A model generated the notes under the pieces. That model did not search any database. It saw only the letters and a program-made list of their open reading frames with translations, and was not told the origin of the DNA. Below, one piece after another: positions 1-11,483 of a stretch of 64,000 nucleotides of DNA. Source of the DNA: Lojkania enalia. Taxonomy: Eukaryota; Ascomycota; Dothideomycetes; Pleosporales. The first letter of the stretch is position 1. Each line of letters opens with the position of its first letter. The stretch lies in contig ML986615.1 of NCBI GenBank assembly GCA_010094045.1, positions 303,845 through 367,844 on the forward strand, in the 5' to 3' direction. A program made the position numbers and the translations under genes.

Positions 1-158
1 GACACCGCCAGCACCGATGCAGGCCACTCCTCTGCCAATTCGCGCATGTCAATCATCCCGTTCAAGTTATTGTTCTGACTCGCTTTCTGTAGGTTCGAGG
101 GCCGCTTCATTCACACCGCCTCTCACCGCGCTTCGGGCCCCCTCCACCCTCTCTATAG

Positions 159-904
<746 letters not shown>

Positions 905-1802
905 ATTCGAGCACGCTTCTCGCCCATGCCAAGCCTTGTCAATACCCGACGAGGAAATACCCCATATTCTCCCGCCCTCAATAACACTTCCGCTACTTAG
1001 AAATATGAATCCCTCTATAAATCTTGCTTGCGTGTGTGCCTTCAAATCGGATGGTGGAGCGGACACATTTCCTTTTGTCGCCAATTGGAGTTTGTGTCAC
1101 TGCTACAATTTTGACGCCAAGATCAAATGTTACGGATTGTTGGTGTGGTTTCAAACAGGAACAGTCTCTCTGGTTACTTTAAGTGCTACTATCCAATTTG
1201 AGCCTCTTTTTATTAGATCACTGATGTGTCATGTTGTATTTGTTAATGTCTCGCTTGTGCTGCTCGTGTTCTTGCGCTTGTGGTTTGCTAGCATCGAAAA
1301 TGCATCTGGAATGATGGAGGTGTGTAGTGTTGCATAGAATAAAGGATGTTCCGACGGTCGAGGAATGCCATCGCATAAAACATCAATATCTATGATGCTT
1401 GGTCAACTTGCCCTTCATAACTAACTCATCACCTCGTGCCAAGATTTGATACCCGAGAGTTCGCATGCAAGGCAATTTAGAAAATCTATAGCATAGACCC
1501 ACAACAATGGACCCAATTCTGTTCTGCTATCCTATAGTATTAGGACAGCTAATGTGAGCGTAGAATGCTACCTCATTTCGAAATCCCATAACGCCGCCGG
1601 AACCGTTCATATTCTATCTTTCTTATATAGGAAGAAAAGACGACAACAGGACATGTGCGCTCAACAATATGTATGTGAGCATGCAGAGAGCCAGTTTAGC
1701 TATCCCCATGATTTACATACGCTTTCGATAACCATGCCTAATGGGCAATCGTTCCAACGAGACATCAACGAAACTAACCGACTTGCTTGCTAGATAGGGT
1801 AC
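905..1802. other. Intergenic region between convergent genes
   Basis: Holds the 3' ends of the ARF1 gene (plus strand) and the MOB2-like gene (minus strand). The short open frames here show no recognisable protein. I see no RNA gene or repeat. Confidence 0.6.
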
Positions 1803-3187
1803 TCAAGAGGTAAGCGTGGGCTGCTGAGAACTTCCTGTGGGTGCGTTCTCCTTTTGTTGCGTCTGTGGGGCTGAGGGTAACAGGCCCATGCCCAGCCACA
1901 GATCAACCAATGGCTGCATGGGCTCGATCTCTTTGTCACCTAGCAACCCAAAGAGCTTACCGACATTAATGAAGTGGATGAAACACGTGTTGAGCTCTTT
2001 GTACGCGTTGACATTCCAGAACGGTTCCAGCCAGTGGCCGTGATAGATGTGCGCGTAGCATCGCATCATTTGGCGATAAATGCTCTTGATGTCAGACTCG
2101 AAACTCTCTGGAAAGCCAGAGGTCTTGCCCAACCATTCCCGTCCTGAGAGCTGGGAGAGGGGGGCGTTAAGATTAGTCGGGCCCAGGGGTTGGGGCGTTG
2201 ATATTGGGGTCAAAGACCCTGATGCGTAAGTTGTAGCATTGGCGGCCGGACTCTCGGTGGGGAAGATGGAAGGGTCGTTGATCTTGCCAACGATCCATTT
2301 TTGAACAAGGTTGATGTACTGAATGGCAGGGATTTTGATCGGTTTCTTGTTGTTATCCAACCAGGTGTAGGTGTGACCGCAGGAACGTTAGTATGTATTG
2401 TGACTCCTGTTGCTTTATTGAGAGCGATACATACCCGCTTGCCGACATGGTAGGACAGACATCCGGGTTGCAAATGGGTCGGCCGGTCCTCTCATCAATG
2501 ACCTTGATAATGTCGATCATTTGCTCCAACAAGCGATATTGTTCAACAACTAGTCACGAGGTTCAGAACAGGTCATGTGAGGGTAGGCTTGGGAAAAAGA
2601 TACCTTGATGCGCCATCCACTCGCCTTCCTCGACGAGTTTTGGCTTCGCAGCCAGAGTCATGAAGTTGCCTTTGACAATCAATCCGGCATACTCCTCGCG
2701 GAAAAAAAATGGCGGCCGGCGTGAGCTAGAGGACACGGCAGATTCTGCTCCCTGCTGGGCTTCGAAAGACATGGCGGATGATAGTGCAGGAGACTGGGGT
2801 ATAGGAGGTACACCGGGAGAGTGAGTGGACGTGGGTGAAGGAGAATAAGGCGCGGTTGGTGAAGGCGTGCCCTGACCGTTGCCTTTGCCTTGCTGGTTGC
2901 CCTTGTTTGAGCGGCCGCCGAATCCTTGGCGTCTGATATGGAGTTAGAGAGTAGGAACACAACTCAGGGAGTGCTGTATAAGAAAGAAATAGCCGCAAGC
3001 TTAAGCGAAGGGCGACAAGAATAGGAGACACAAGAAGTGAAACACAATGCAGAGCAGCCCTTGAAACAAATGGTGTTGACTGAGGGGCTTGGAAGTACAC
3101 AGCGCATAACCCTGGGAACTGGAGGCAGGCCTTTTTGGGGGTGGGAAGCTCGCCAAGCACTCACACACTGGAGAAGAAAGACGCCAT
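1803..3187 (-). CDS. MOB2-like NDR/LATS kinase activator (Mob1/phocein family)
   Basis: Four exons read on the minus strand: 3187-3165, 2932-2604, 2549-2435 and 2376-1803, giving 346 residues with every junction in phase. The N-terminus is MASFFSSVRQGFGGRS followed by a Pro/Ser-rich stretch. The Mob core includes VKGNFMTLAAKPKLVEEGEW, CPTMSAS, YTWLDNNKKP and the helix MRCYAHIYHGHW. The 'EEGEW' and 'LVKGNF'-type start of the core resembles fungal Mob2, the partner of the Cbk1/Orb6/COT1 kinase in polarised growth, more than Mob1. Intron 3 (2434-2377) starts GTATGT but ends in GG rather than AG, one base from a normal CAG-type acceptor; no other nearby AG keeps the frame. Intron 1 is long (232 nt). 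The gene is divergent from LEO1. Confidence 0.88.
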
Positions 3188-3660
3188 GGGCCCTGAAGTG
3201 GATTATGCAGTGGCAGAGGGATCGAAGGTCGGGAGGCACGTGGCTCGGATCGTCGACTATCGAACACGAGTTGAACCTAGGTTGAAGGGGGGAGAGTCAA
3301 GGGGGGAGAGTCTCGCGGGGGGGGGAATGGGCGGCGGTGATACGCCTCTGAACGGCCTGCGCGCGGTCGAGAAGGGGCGAGCGTCTCTTTCGAGTGGGAC
3401 GGAGCCGCTGGCCGCGCTAGGCCCGATCGGGCGGCGCGACATCTCATTGTGCTAGGGAACTTTTATTCACAAGAAGCAGCAACGACCGCCGCCGGCCGCC
3501 CTTGACCGCGCTTTCCCTCCTCTGCCAGCTCCATCCTATCTCCACCACCGCGTTTTCCGCACTTCTACTCTCACACATCACCAGCGCATTGCGATCAGGG
3601 AGGCAATCCTTGATCAATTCAACTACTCACCCACCTACCCGGCACAGCGAACCTCCCTCC
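3188..3660. promoter_or_regulatory. Divergent promoter region between MOB2-like gene and LEO1
   Basis: The two start codons face away from each other across 473 bp. The segment holds a G-rich stretch around 3280-3335 on the plus strand and pyrimidine-rich sequence upstream of LEO1. No clear TATA element is seen. Function is inferred from position. Confidence 0.5.
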
Positions 3661-5168
3661 ATGGCCTCTTCCGTTGCTCTCGATGCCTCTTTCTCCGCAC
3701 CGCGCCTGGTCGATGACCTCTCCGACGATGACGATATCACCGGCAAGGTAGACCCGGTGGACAGCGACGACGTAGCAACCCCGCGCGACACGGTCGAGGA
3801 GAATGGCGTCGAGGACGACGACGAGGACGACCTATTCGGTGACGGAGGCGACGACGACGACGACGATGATGAGCAGCCCAAGTGAGTGCTCTTCAAAGAA
3901 ACACAAACTACCAGCAGCTAATCAGGTCTAGGGGATTGCGCAAACTCGACGACGAAGAGCTTGACTCGGGCGACGACGCGGGCCGGACTGACCGTATCCG
4001 CGCTGACAGCGATGATCAGGATGCAGTGGAGGAGGATCAACAAACATTCAACTATATGGATGCCGACATCGCGAGACACCCCATCCCTGAGCCTAGCGAC
4101 GGCGAGCTATATTTGCTCAAGGTTCCGCGCTTTCTGGGCTTTGAGCCGACAGCATTCAACCCCAAAACTTTCCAGGTTCCCATTACAGACCACCACAATA
4201 AAGGTCTCGCATCAGGCCATTTCTCTCCCTACAAAACAGCGATGTCTACAATCCGCTGGCGCCGCTCGCCCACGGACCCCTCGCAGCTCCAGTCAAACGC
4301 CCGCATCCTCCGCTGGTCAGATGGGTCTCTGACCCTTCAATTCGCTTCCGATCCGGTTAGCCAGTACCTAGTCAATGCGAACATGCTTGCGCCACCACAA
4401 ATCAATCCCAGGAAACCCACTCCAACCTCAATAACAGGGAAAGAAAAGTCGGCGAAGCAGTACAAAGAGAGCTATACCTACCTCGTTGCGCCATACGAAG
4501 AGGCCAACGTCATGCGGGTCACCAACAAATTTACTACCGCTCTTTCCATTGTGCCCGCCTCCACATCAAATGATGATGCGATAGAAGCGCTACAAACTGC
4601 GCTTGCAGCAGCTGCCAGCCGTGGTCGCGATGAGGCTGACCAAGCCATTTCATTCTATAACGTTACCGAAGACCCCGAACTGGTGCGCGCAAGGGAAGAG
4701 GCGCAGTACAAGGAGAAGCTGAGGCAGGCGAGGGCAAGGGAAAAGAACGAGATGCGCCAGCGGGAGAAAGCAGCGTCTCGAGGTCTTGGCCGCGCTGGAG
4801 CACGTGCGTCCGGATATGGTCTTAGTATTGGTGGGCTTGAAGATGAGGGGCGTCATAAAGGTGCCCGTAAGCCGAAGTCCGGTTTGCGCCGTGACTGGAG
4901 CGAAGATGAAGACTATGGTATCCGTGGAAGGACGAGAGAAGACGAGTACGATGAGGAAGATGATTTCATTGCCGCGAGTGACGAAGAGCCGGAGATTGTG
5001 GAGGATGATGAGGACGAGGACGATGGTATTATGGAGTCGCCTCGTCGTGGACGGGAGACGCAGAGCCCTAAACGCAACAGGGGAGGCGAGGAAGATGATG
5101 ACGATGAAGTTGTCGTTAGTAGAACTAAGCGGAGGAGGGTTGTGGAAGATGACGATGAGGACGAGTAG
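3661..5168 (+). CDS. leo1: Leo1, subunit of the RNA polymerase II Paf1 complex
   Basis: Two exons, 3661-3881 and 3926-5168, with a 44-nt GT-AG intron, give 487 residues. The N-terminus is highly acidic (runs of Asp at about residues 60-72). A Leo1 core follows: FNYMDADIARHP, LYLLKVPRFLGFEP, the MSTIRWRR stretch, ARILRWSDGSLTLQ and SYTYLVAPYEE. The C-terminus is a charged KEKLRQARAREK helix then acidic and arginine-rich low-complexity sequence. This order (acidic head, beta-rich Paf1-binding core, charged tail) is that of Leo1, which joins Paf1 in transcription elongation and histone modification in the nucleus. The first ATG of the open frame is used. Divergent from the MOB2-like gene and convergent with homogentisate dioxygenase. 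Confidence 0.94.
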
Positions 5169-5654
5169 GGTGGCTTGTAAGGAGACCAACTTGTTGGAAC
5201 AGCGTATAATTGCATCATCGTTCCTTGCGCCCGCCGCAAAAGGCTCGGGTAGAATACGGCTTCCAATTGGGTATGCATAGCTCGGAGTTCAGATTCTATA
5301 TTCAAAGCATGTATCGGGATAGATGCTTTTCCTGGATATTTTCCTGCGAATTTTTTTTTTTTTTTTTTTTTTGGTAATTGGGGATATATTATATGGGCAC
5401 GCAATGGCAGAAATGGTGGAAGCGGTCGTATTATCTCTTACTCATTATATCCACAGTGATGAAAGCAGTATGTGATCATTTATAATTATCCCAATCGCAT
5501 TGGCAGAAATTTACATTTGATATATCAGACCGGGACAAGATATAAGCCTCCCGGACGCACAATAGCAATACTAAACCAACTAAAATGTCCAATGCAGGGC
5601 CTAAGCCTAATCCTCCAGTACATCATCCCTCCCGAGAACTGCGCCATTCTCAAT
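5169..5654. other. Intergenic region between convergent genes, with a poly(T) tract
   Basis: Contains 3' flanks of LEO1 and of the homogentisate dioxygenase gene. A run of about 22 T lies near 5350-5371. No gene is seen. Confidence 0.6.
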
Positions 5655-7062
5655 CTACTTCGGTCCGGGTCGCCTAAAGTGCGGTTTCAGCGGTTCCCAG
5701 CTCTCGGCATTGTAGTCCTCCTGCACTTTCTTGCACTTCTTGAGGCCCCATTCAGTGACGCCGACCATCAAACAGCTCTCGAACATGAAGGCCATGCTGC
5801 TCTCGCCGACCTTGTTTGGCTTGAGGTCAACGTTTGACGCTTTCTCGTGCGTCGCGGCGTCGGGGCCGTGGCCGGACATGACGTTGTGGAGAGAGGCACC
5901 CGCGGGCTGGAAACCGCCGCCGGTCTTTGCGTCGTATTGGCCGTGGATGAGGCCCATGAATTCCGACATTGTGTTTCGGTGGTACCAGGGTGGGCGAAAC
6001 GTATCTTCGGCAACTAGCCATCGCGGTGGAAAGATGACGAAGTCGGCCACTGCTGTGCCGGGGTGGTCTGATTGTGCGGTGAGGACTGTGTAGATGGAGG
6101 GGTCGGGATGATCGAAAGAGACGCTGCCTATGGTATTGAAGCGGCCGAGATCGTATTTGTAAGGGTAGTAGAGGCCGTGCCAGGCTACCACGTCGAAAGG
6201 CGTATGCGTTTGCTTCGCTTGAAACAGGTGGCCTGCGAATTTCGATAGAATGTGCCATTCTGTTTCTATATCTTCGTCAAAATCTGCGACTGGTGCCTGG
6301 AAGTCCCGCGCGTTGGCGAGGCAGTTTGATCCGATGGGGCCGAGCTCTGGGAGCTGGAAGTGGCCTTGGTAAAGCTCAAGGATGTAGCCTCGGACAGGCC
6401 CTTCTGGGAGCGTCACGCGGTATTTTATGCCGCGCGGGATTACGCAGATTTCATTGGGCCGAATAAGGATACGGCCCAGTTCTGTTCGGATATCGAGAAC
6501 GCCGTGCTGAAGGACAATGAGGAAATCACCATCAGCAGAGTAGAAAGCTTCCTGTGCATCCATATTCCTCCCTGCTGCGAATATGTAGATTCCGAGGCCA
6601 GTCTTCATCGTAGGATCGCCTGCGCCAGCTACTAGATGGAGGGAGTGCACCCAGTCCACCGTCTCGTCGAGGTCGAAGGGGTCCCATCGAAGCTGATTGG
6701 GGATGTGGTGGATCTTTCCGTACGGCTTGTTCTCCGGGTTGGTATTGTAGGTCGGGGATTCGCGAGGTTCAAAATTGCTGTGACCACAGGAAGGGAGGAT
6801 GCGGTACAGCCATGTCTGCTGGTTCTCGTGTCGCGGAGCTGTGAAGGCAGTTCCAGATAGCTTCTCAGCGTACAGGCCGTATGGCGGCTTTTGGGGTGAG
6901 TTGGCTCCGATGGGCAGAGCTCCTTCTATGGCTTCTGATCTGGTATAGGGGGTGAGTGCAGGAACTTAATTTCGTTTTATCGCCAAGTCCTTACTCATGG
7001 TAGGAGTTGAAGCCATTCATGTATCGATACTTTTCTTTGTGTGCGAACTGGGAGGAAGGCAT
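5655..7062 (-). CDS. hmgA: Homogentisate 1,2-dioxygenase
   Basis: Two exons, 7062-6995 and 6939-5655, separated by a 55-nt intron, give 450 residues, close to the family's usual 445-450. The start [20 protein letters not shown] leads into the family's N-terminal [15 protein letters not shown] joint, which the intron splits in frame. The iron-site motifs are present: YHRN and SEFMGLIHG (His about 343, Glu about 349) and SGHGPDA (His about 380). The enzyme opens the ring of homogentisate to maleylacetoacetate in tyrosine and phenylalanine catabolism. It is divergent from fumarylacetoacetase across about 550 bp, as in the Aspergillus hmgA-fahA pair, suggesting shared control. An 85-codon ORF in another frame overlaps its start codon. 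Confidence 0.96.
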
Positions 7063-7252
7063 CGTGAATGCCCGTGTAGTCTGGGTTGCCGAATTCCTCT
7101 AGATTGCGCTTGGTCAAAGGGACGAGGCTCTTTGGCAGTTTCTTCTCACGGACGGCCAGTTTCTTAAGTAGCGTGTCTAGGGGTTTCTTCGGATGCAACG
7201 GGGTGTAAGGGTCTGCGTAGCCGTGAGCCTCACTGGCGGCCTGCGTGGCCAT
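6995..7252 (-). CDS. Overlapping upstream ORF at the homogentisate dioxygenase start (uncertain)
   Basis: An 85-codon ATG-initiated frame begins 190 bp upstream of the dioxygenase ATG and ends in the first exon, in a different frame. It reads MATQAASEAHGYADPY at the start and [17 protein letters not shown] further on. Its codons favour C or G in third position, as in neighbouring genes, which is more than expected by chance. I do not recognise the peptide. It could be a translated upstream ORF that limits dioxygenase translation, the first exon of an alternative transcript, or a chance frame. I tested joining it in frame to the dioxygenase through an internal GTGAGA...CTAGAG intron; the frame does not match. 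Confidence 0.3.
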   Translation of the reverse strand: MATQAASEAHGYADPYTPLHPKKPLDTLLKKLAVREKKLPKSLVPLTKRNLEEFGNPDYTGIHDAFLPVRTQRKVSIHEWLQLLP

Positions 7253-7615
7253 ATTCGCGGGTCGGTAAGGAGCGGCTTGCTATCCGGGCGATGCAGGTGG
7301 ATGTTGACCAAGGTGGAGGAGAGAGGAGAGGGACATCAGCTCGAACCGGTTTAGCCGTCCGAGCGACCCCAGATGTGATGCGCCAAGCGATCTACGGATA
7401 GCGGGGTGCGGAATGCTTCCGGCACCCTAACCCGGCCCGCGTCCACCCATCGCCCGTCATCACCCGTCAGCATGCGGCATGTGAAACCACGAGAGTTCCG
7501 ATGACCATCAAGAGCAAATGGTGTTACTGTACTACTCTATGCCCCTACCCTACATCTTCGGCGTTGCGGCCCTTCTTGATTAAGTGCTCGCTAGGTGCCC
7601 TCTGACTCCACCATC
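7063..7615. promoter_or_regulatory. Shared divergent promoter of homogentisate dioxygenase and fumarylacetoacetase
   Basis: The two catabolic genes start at 7062 (minus) and 7616 (plus). The 553 bp between them is GC-rich, with a CGG/CCG-rich part around 7400-7460 where a Zn2Cys6 regulator such as HmgR of aspergilli might bind; that is inference only. The right edge of the overlapping upstream ORF (to 7252) lies inside it. Confidence 0.5.
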
Positions 7616-8960
7616 ATGCCTGCTCTTCGATCTTGGTTTAGCATCCCTCGCGGCTCGCACTTCTCTCTCGCAAACATTCCGTTCGGAATCATCTCGACAC
7701 CGTCATCCAAGACACCTCGAGTTGCAGTTGCTATCGGCGAGCATGTCCTGGATCTGGAGGCCTTCGCAGCCAACAATGGGTTCTCGGCCCTCTCTATCAT
7801 CCAGCCTCACCAGGCCGTCTTCTCACAGCCGTCCTTGAATGCATTCGCAGCGCTCGGGCGACCTATTCACGCCATTGTCCGGAAATACATTCAGGACGTC
7901 TTTGATGCAGATACTACATATCCTGAAATCCTGAAGACCAATTCTGCGCTCCAAAAGCAAGCTCTGCTCCCTCTGAAGGAGATCCAAACATACCTGCCCT
8001 TTAAGATTGGCGACTATACCGACTTCTTTGCGGGTCTGAACCATGCCGTAAAAGCTGGTTCCATGTTCCGAGGGCCAATTAATGCCCTCCAGCCCAACTA
8101 TAAACACCTGCCCGTGGCTTATCACGGGCGTGCTTCTTCGATCGTCGTATCAGGCACACCGATCCGCCGACCCAACGGTCAGATTTTACTAGATCCCGCA
8201 ACCGAGAAGAAACAACCCACATACTCAGCGTGTAAGAAGTTAGACTTCGAATTGGAGCTTGGCGCATTCATCTGCAAAGCCAACAAGATGGGCGAACCGG
8301 TACCAGTTAACGAGGCTCAAGATAGCTTGTTTGGTATAGTCTTAATGAACGACTGGTCAGCCAGAGATGTACAAGCGTGGGAGTACGTGCCACTAGGACC
8401 CTTCAATGCAAAGAACTTTGGCACAACGATAAGCGCTTGGGTGGTACTTGCTGATGCGCTAGAGCCTTTCAAGGTTAAGGGTATAGAAAATGATGTGGGA
8501 GTTCTGCCATATCTGAAGGAGAAGGACAACAAGTCTGTCTATGACATACAGCTCAAGGTCGACCTCCAGAGTAAGCAGGACTTCATCACTAAGTCTGATT
8601 CGGCTAACTGCAATAGCAAAATCTGGCAACTCCAAAACTATCGCGAAGACTAATGGTCGACACCTCCTGTGGTCTTACCCTCAGATGATTGCTCATCACT
8701 CAAGCACTGGCTGTCCTCTTCAAGTCGGGGATTTACTAGGCTCTGGAACAATAAGCGGGATTAGCCAGTCGGAGTATGGCAGTCTGCTGGAACAAAGTGA
8801 GAACGGAAAGATACCTATCAAAATATCGGATAGTGAGGAAAGAATTTTCCTTGAGGATGGTGATGAGGTTACTTTTTCAGGCGTATGTGGCTCTGACGAA
8901 GAGGCTCTGGTTGGGTTCGGAGAATGTGTGGGCAGGATCGAGCCAGCATTGAAGCTCTAA
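7616..8960 (+). CDS. fahA: Fumarylacetoacetase (fumarylacetoacetate hydrolase)
   Basis: Two exons, 7616-8570 and 8617-8960, with a 46-nt intron, give 432 residues. The start MPALRSWFSI is chosen because it is the first ATG and is followed by the family's FSLANIPFGIIS. Motifs seen: KIGDYTDFFAGLNHA (catalytic His about 143 and acidic residues nearby), VAYHGRASSIVVSGTPIRRP, ELELGAFI, the metal-site segment MNDWSARDVQAWEYVPLGPF, and LLWSYPQMIAHHSSTGCPL across the intron. It cleaves fumarylacetoacetate to fumarate and acetoacetate, the last step of the homogentisate pathway. Its divergence from homogentisate dioxygenase supports the call. A GTG-led seven-codon extension upstream is ignored. Confidence 0.96.
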
Positions 8961-9823
8961 TCAAGTCTAGTACCATTCCAAAGCGGCAAATCAAATCTAG
9001 CCTTTTGAGATGCAGAATTATTAGCCAAATATTAGGCAAGCGCCGCAGTCAGAATGCCTAATCATAAATTACAAACGCAAAACCTCGAAAAGTTCATTTT
9101 GAAATGGAAGGTTGATGATCTACGTAGTGACACCACCTGACGTCTTTACAATAACAAAAGTCCTTATTGAATATCATTGCGAGTCAGCGCATACCCTTCT
9201 TAACCTGCTCGAAGACAACGTTTCTAATTCACCGGCTGTCGTAATACGCCGCCATCCAATCACTCAATTCCAGCTGGACGTCACTGTGAATGCTCGCCTG
9301 AATTCGATCGGAAATCTCTCGGGCACTACCATTCTAGAAAGTTGAACCCAAGATTGGACGCAATTCCGCACGTAACTTCAATAGTAGTCTATTCGCAGTG
9401 TGCCACTCCGATACTGAATCTCGAAAAAAGCGTTCGGAGAATTAACTACCCCACGGCACTAACTTGTAGCTCGACAAAGGGACGGAATTAGGCCCGCGGT
9501 GATTCCTTTAAGCACAAACAACCCTATGCTTTGCCCGCAACGGAAGCTTACCGATGTCAACCCCGCCCTACTCGCTCCTTCCGATTGCACTGGCACGCGT
9601 TAGGTTGCGGGCAAGCGGATTGGTGGGACTAGAGGGTCGTGACCGCCGAAGGGGGATGTGACTTGGGTAACGGAGATCATCCTTCCCTCGCACTTCGTGA
9701 GGACCGTACTTTATAAGTTCTATGCTTTTTCTTTGAGGCCCATAGCTTGCTTGCTATATCTCTTTTTTTGCTGCCTAGTTGTGCCGAACCCATCATCCAA
9801 TTCTACATTAAAACAGACCCGCT
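8961..9823. promoter_or_regulatory. Intergenic region and likely promoter of the CYP504-type gene
   Basis: The 863 bp between fumarylacetoacetase and the P450 holds no convincing gene. A TTATAAG element at 9711-9717 lies about 110 bp upstream of the P450 ATG and is a plausible TATA box. Confidence 0.5.
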
Positions 9824-11483
9824 ATGACAGCACCGGTAATCATTGCAGCGGCACTGTTCATTACCTTCCTGGCATACCGCGTGCTCTACGGCACCGACAC
9901 GCCAAAGATCAAAGGCATACCCGAAATCCCGGGTCTCCCCCTATTTGGCAGCCTCTTCGAGCTCGGCGTCGACCATGCCAAGGTGGCACAGAAATGGGCG
10001 AAGAAATATGGTCCTGTCTTCCAGGTGCGAATGGGCAATAGAGTCAGTAATCTGCAAAGTTTCTTAGTTTTGACATACTGATGAGACGTGTAGCGGATTG
10101 TCTTTGCCAACTCGTTCGAGTCTGTCAGACACCTCTGGGTCACGAATCAATCGGCCTTGATATCAAGACCCACTCTGCATACTTTCCATAAGGTGGTGTC
10201 GAGTAGTCAGGGCTTCACTATCGGGACGTCTCCTTGGGACGAGAGCTGTAAACAGCGTCGGAAGGCAGCAGCAACTGCGCTCAACCGTCCGGCAGTACAG
10301 TCGTATATGCCACTAATCGACCTAGAGTCCAACGTTAGCATCAAAGAACTACTACATGACAGCAAGGGCGGAGAGATTGATCTCGACCCTCGGGCTTACT
10401 GGCAACGGTACGCACTGAACACTTCGTTGACGTTGAACTATGGGTATCGGATTAGCGGGGATAAAGATGATGCTCTGTTAAAAGAGATCACAGATGTAGA
10501 GCGTGGAGTCTCGAATTTCAGGAGCACGAGCAACAACTGGCAAGACTACGTCCCACTGCTGCGAATCTTCCCGAGCCAAAGCAAAGAGGCGAACAAGTTC
10601 CGCGTCCGTCGGGATATCTACATGGATAAGTTGCTTGGCATTTTGAAGGAGAAGATTGCGATGGGTACTGACAAGCCATGCATTACTGGCAACATCCTCA
10701 AGGACCCAGAAACCAAGCTGAATGATGGTTTGTGTTCTATTTAGCTCCATTGCATTAGCTTTTTTGCTAACGATTTCTGCAGCTGAGATCAAGAGCATCT
10801 GCCTGACAATGGTTTCCGCAGGACTAGACACGGTGCCGGGGAACCTGATCATGGGCATCGCATACCTTGCCTCCGAACAAGGCCAACGCATCCAAGCCCG
10901 AGCCTATGAAGAAATCCAAGAAGTATACCCAGAAAACAACGCCTGGGAGAAATGCCTGCACGAAGAGAAAATCCCCTACATCACGGCACTCGTCAAGGAA
11001 ATCCTCCGCTTCTGGACCGTCATTCCAATCTGCCTACCTAGGGTATCCATCAAACCCATTGAATGGAACGGCGCCGTTATTCCCGAGGGCACAACATTCT
11101 ACATGAACGCTTACGCGGCCGACTACGATGAATCGCACTTCAAAGATCCGCACAACTTCGTGCCCGAGCGCTATCTCGACATGCCAGACGGTGCAGGTAC
11201 CCCGCACTACGGATATGGCGCGGGAAGCCGAATGTGCGCAGGAAGTCATCTAGCGAACCGGGAGCTGTATACTGCCTTCGTGAGACTGATTAGCGCGTTT
11301 GAGTTTACGCCGCCGAAGGACCCGAGAGATGCGCCGATTCTGGATTGCTTGGATGCGAATGCTATTCCCACGAGTCTTACATTAGAGCCCAAATACTTCA
11401 AGGTTGGGTTCAAACCGAGGAATAGGCTATTGTTGGAAAAATGGATTGCTGAGAGCGAGGAGAGGACGAAGGACTTGCTGTGA
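9824..11483 (+). CDS. Cytochrome P450, CYP504-type (phenylacetate or 3-hydroxyphenylacetate hydroxylase)
   Basis: Three exons, 9824-10042, 10094-10727 and 10783-11483, give 517 residues. An N-terminal hydrophobic anchor (about residues 4-18, VIIAAALFITFLAY) precedes a proline hinge IPGLPLFG. The I-helix reads MVSAGLDTVPGNLIMGIAY, the K-helix ExxR is EILR, a PERF-like FVPERYL follows, and the haem loop is YGAGSRMCAGSHLANRELY. The I-helix and haem loop are characteristic of CYP504 enzymes, which in Aspergillus hydroxylate phenylacetate (phacA) or convert 3-hydroxyphenylacetate to homogentisate (phacB). Lying beside homogentisate dioxygenase and fumarylacetoacetase, a phacB-like role is attractive, but sequence alone does not separate the two. 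It would act at the ER membrane with a P450 reductase. Confidence 0.88.
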
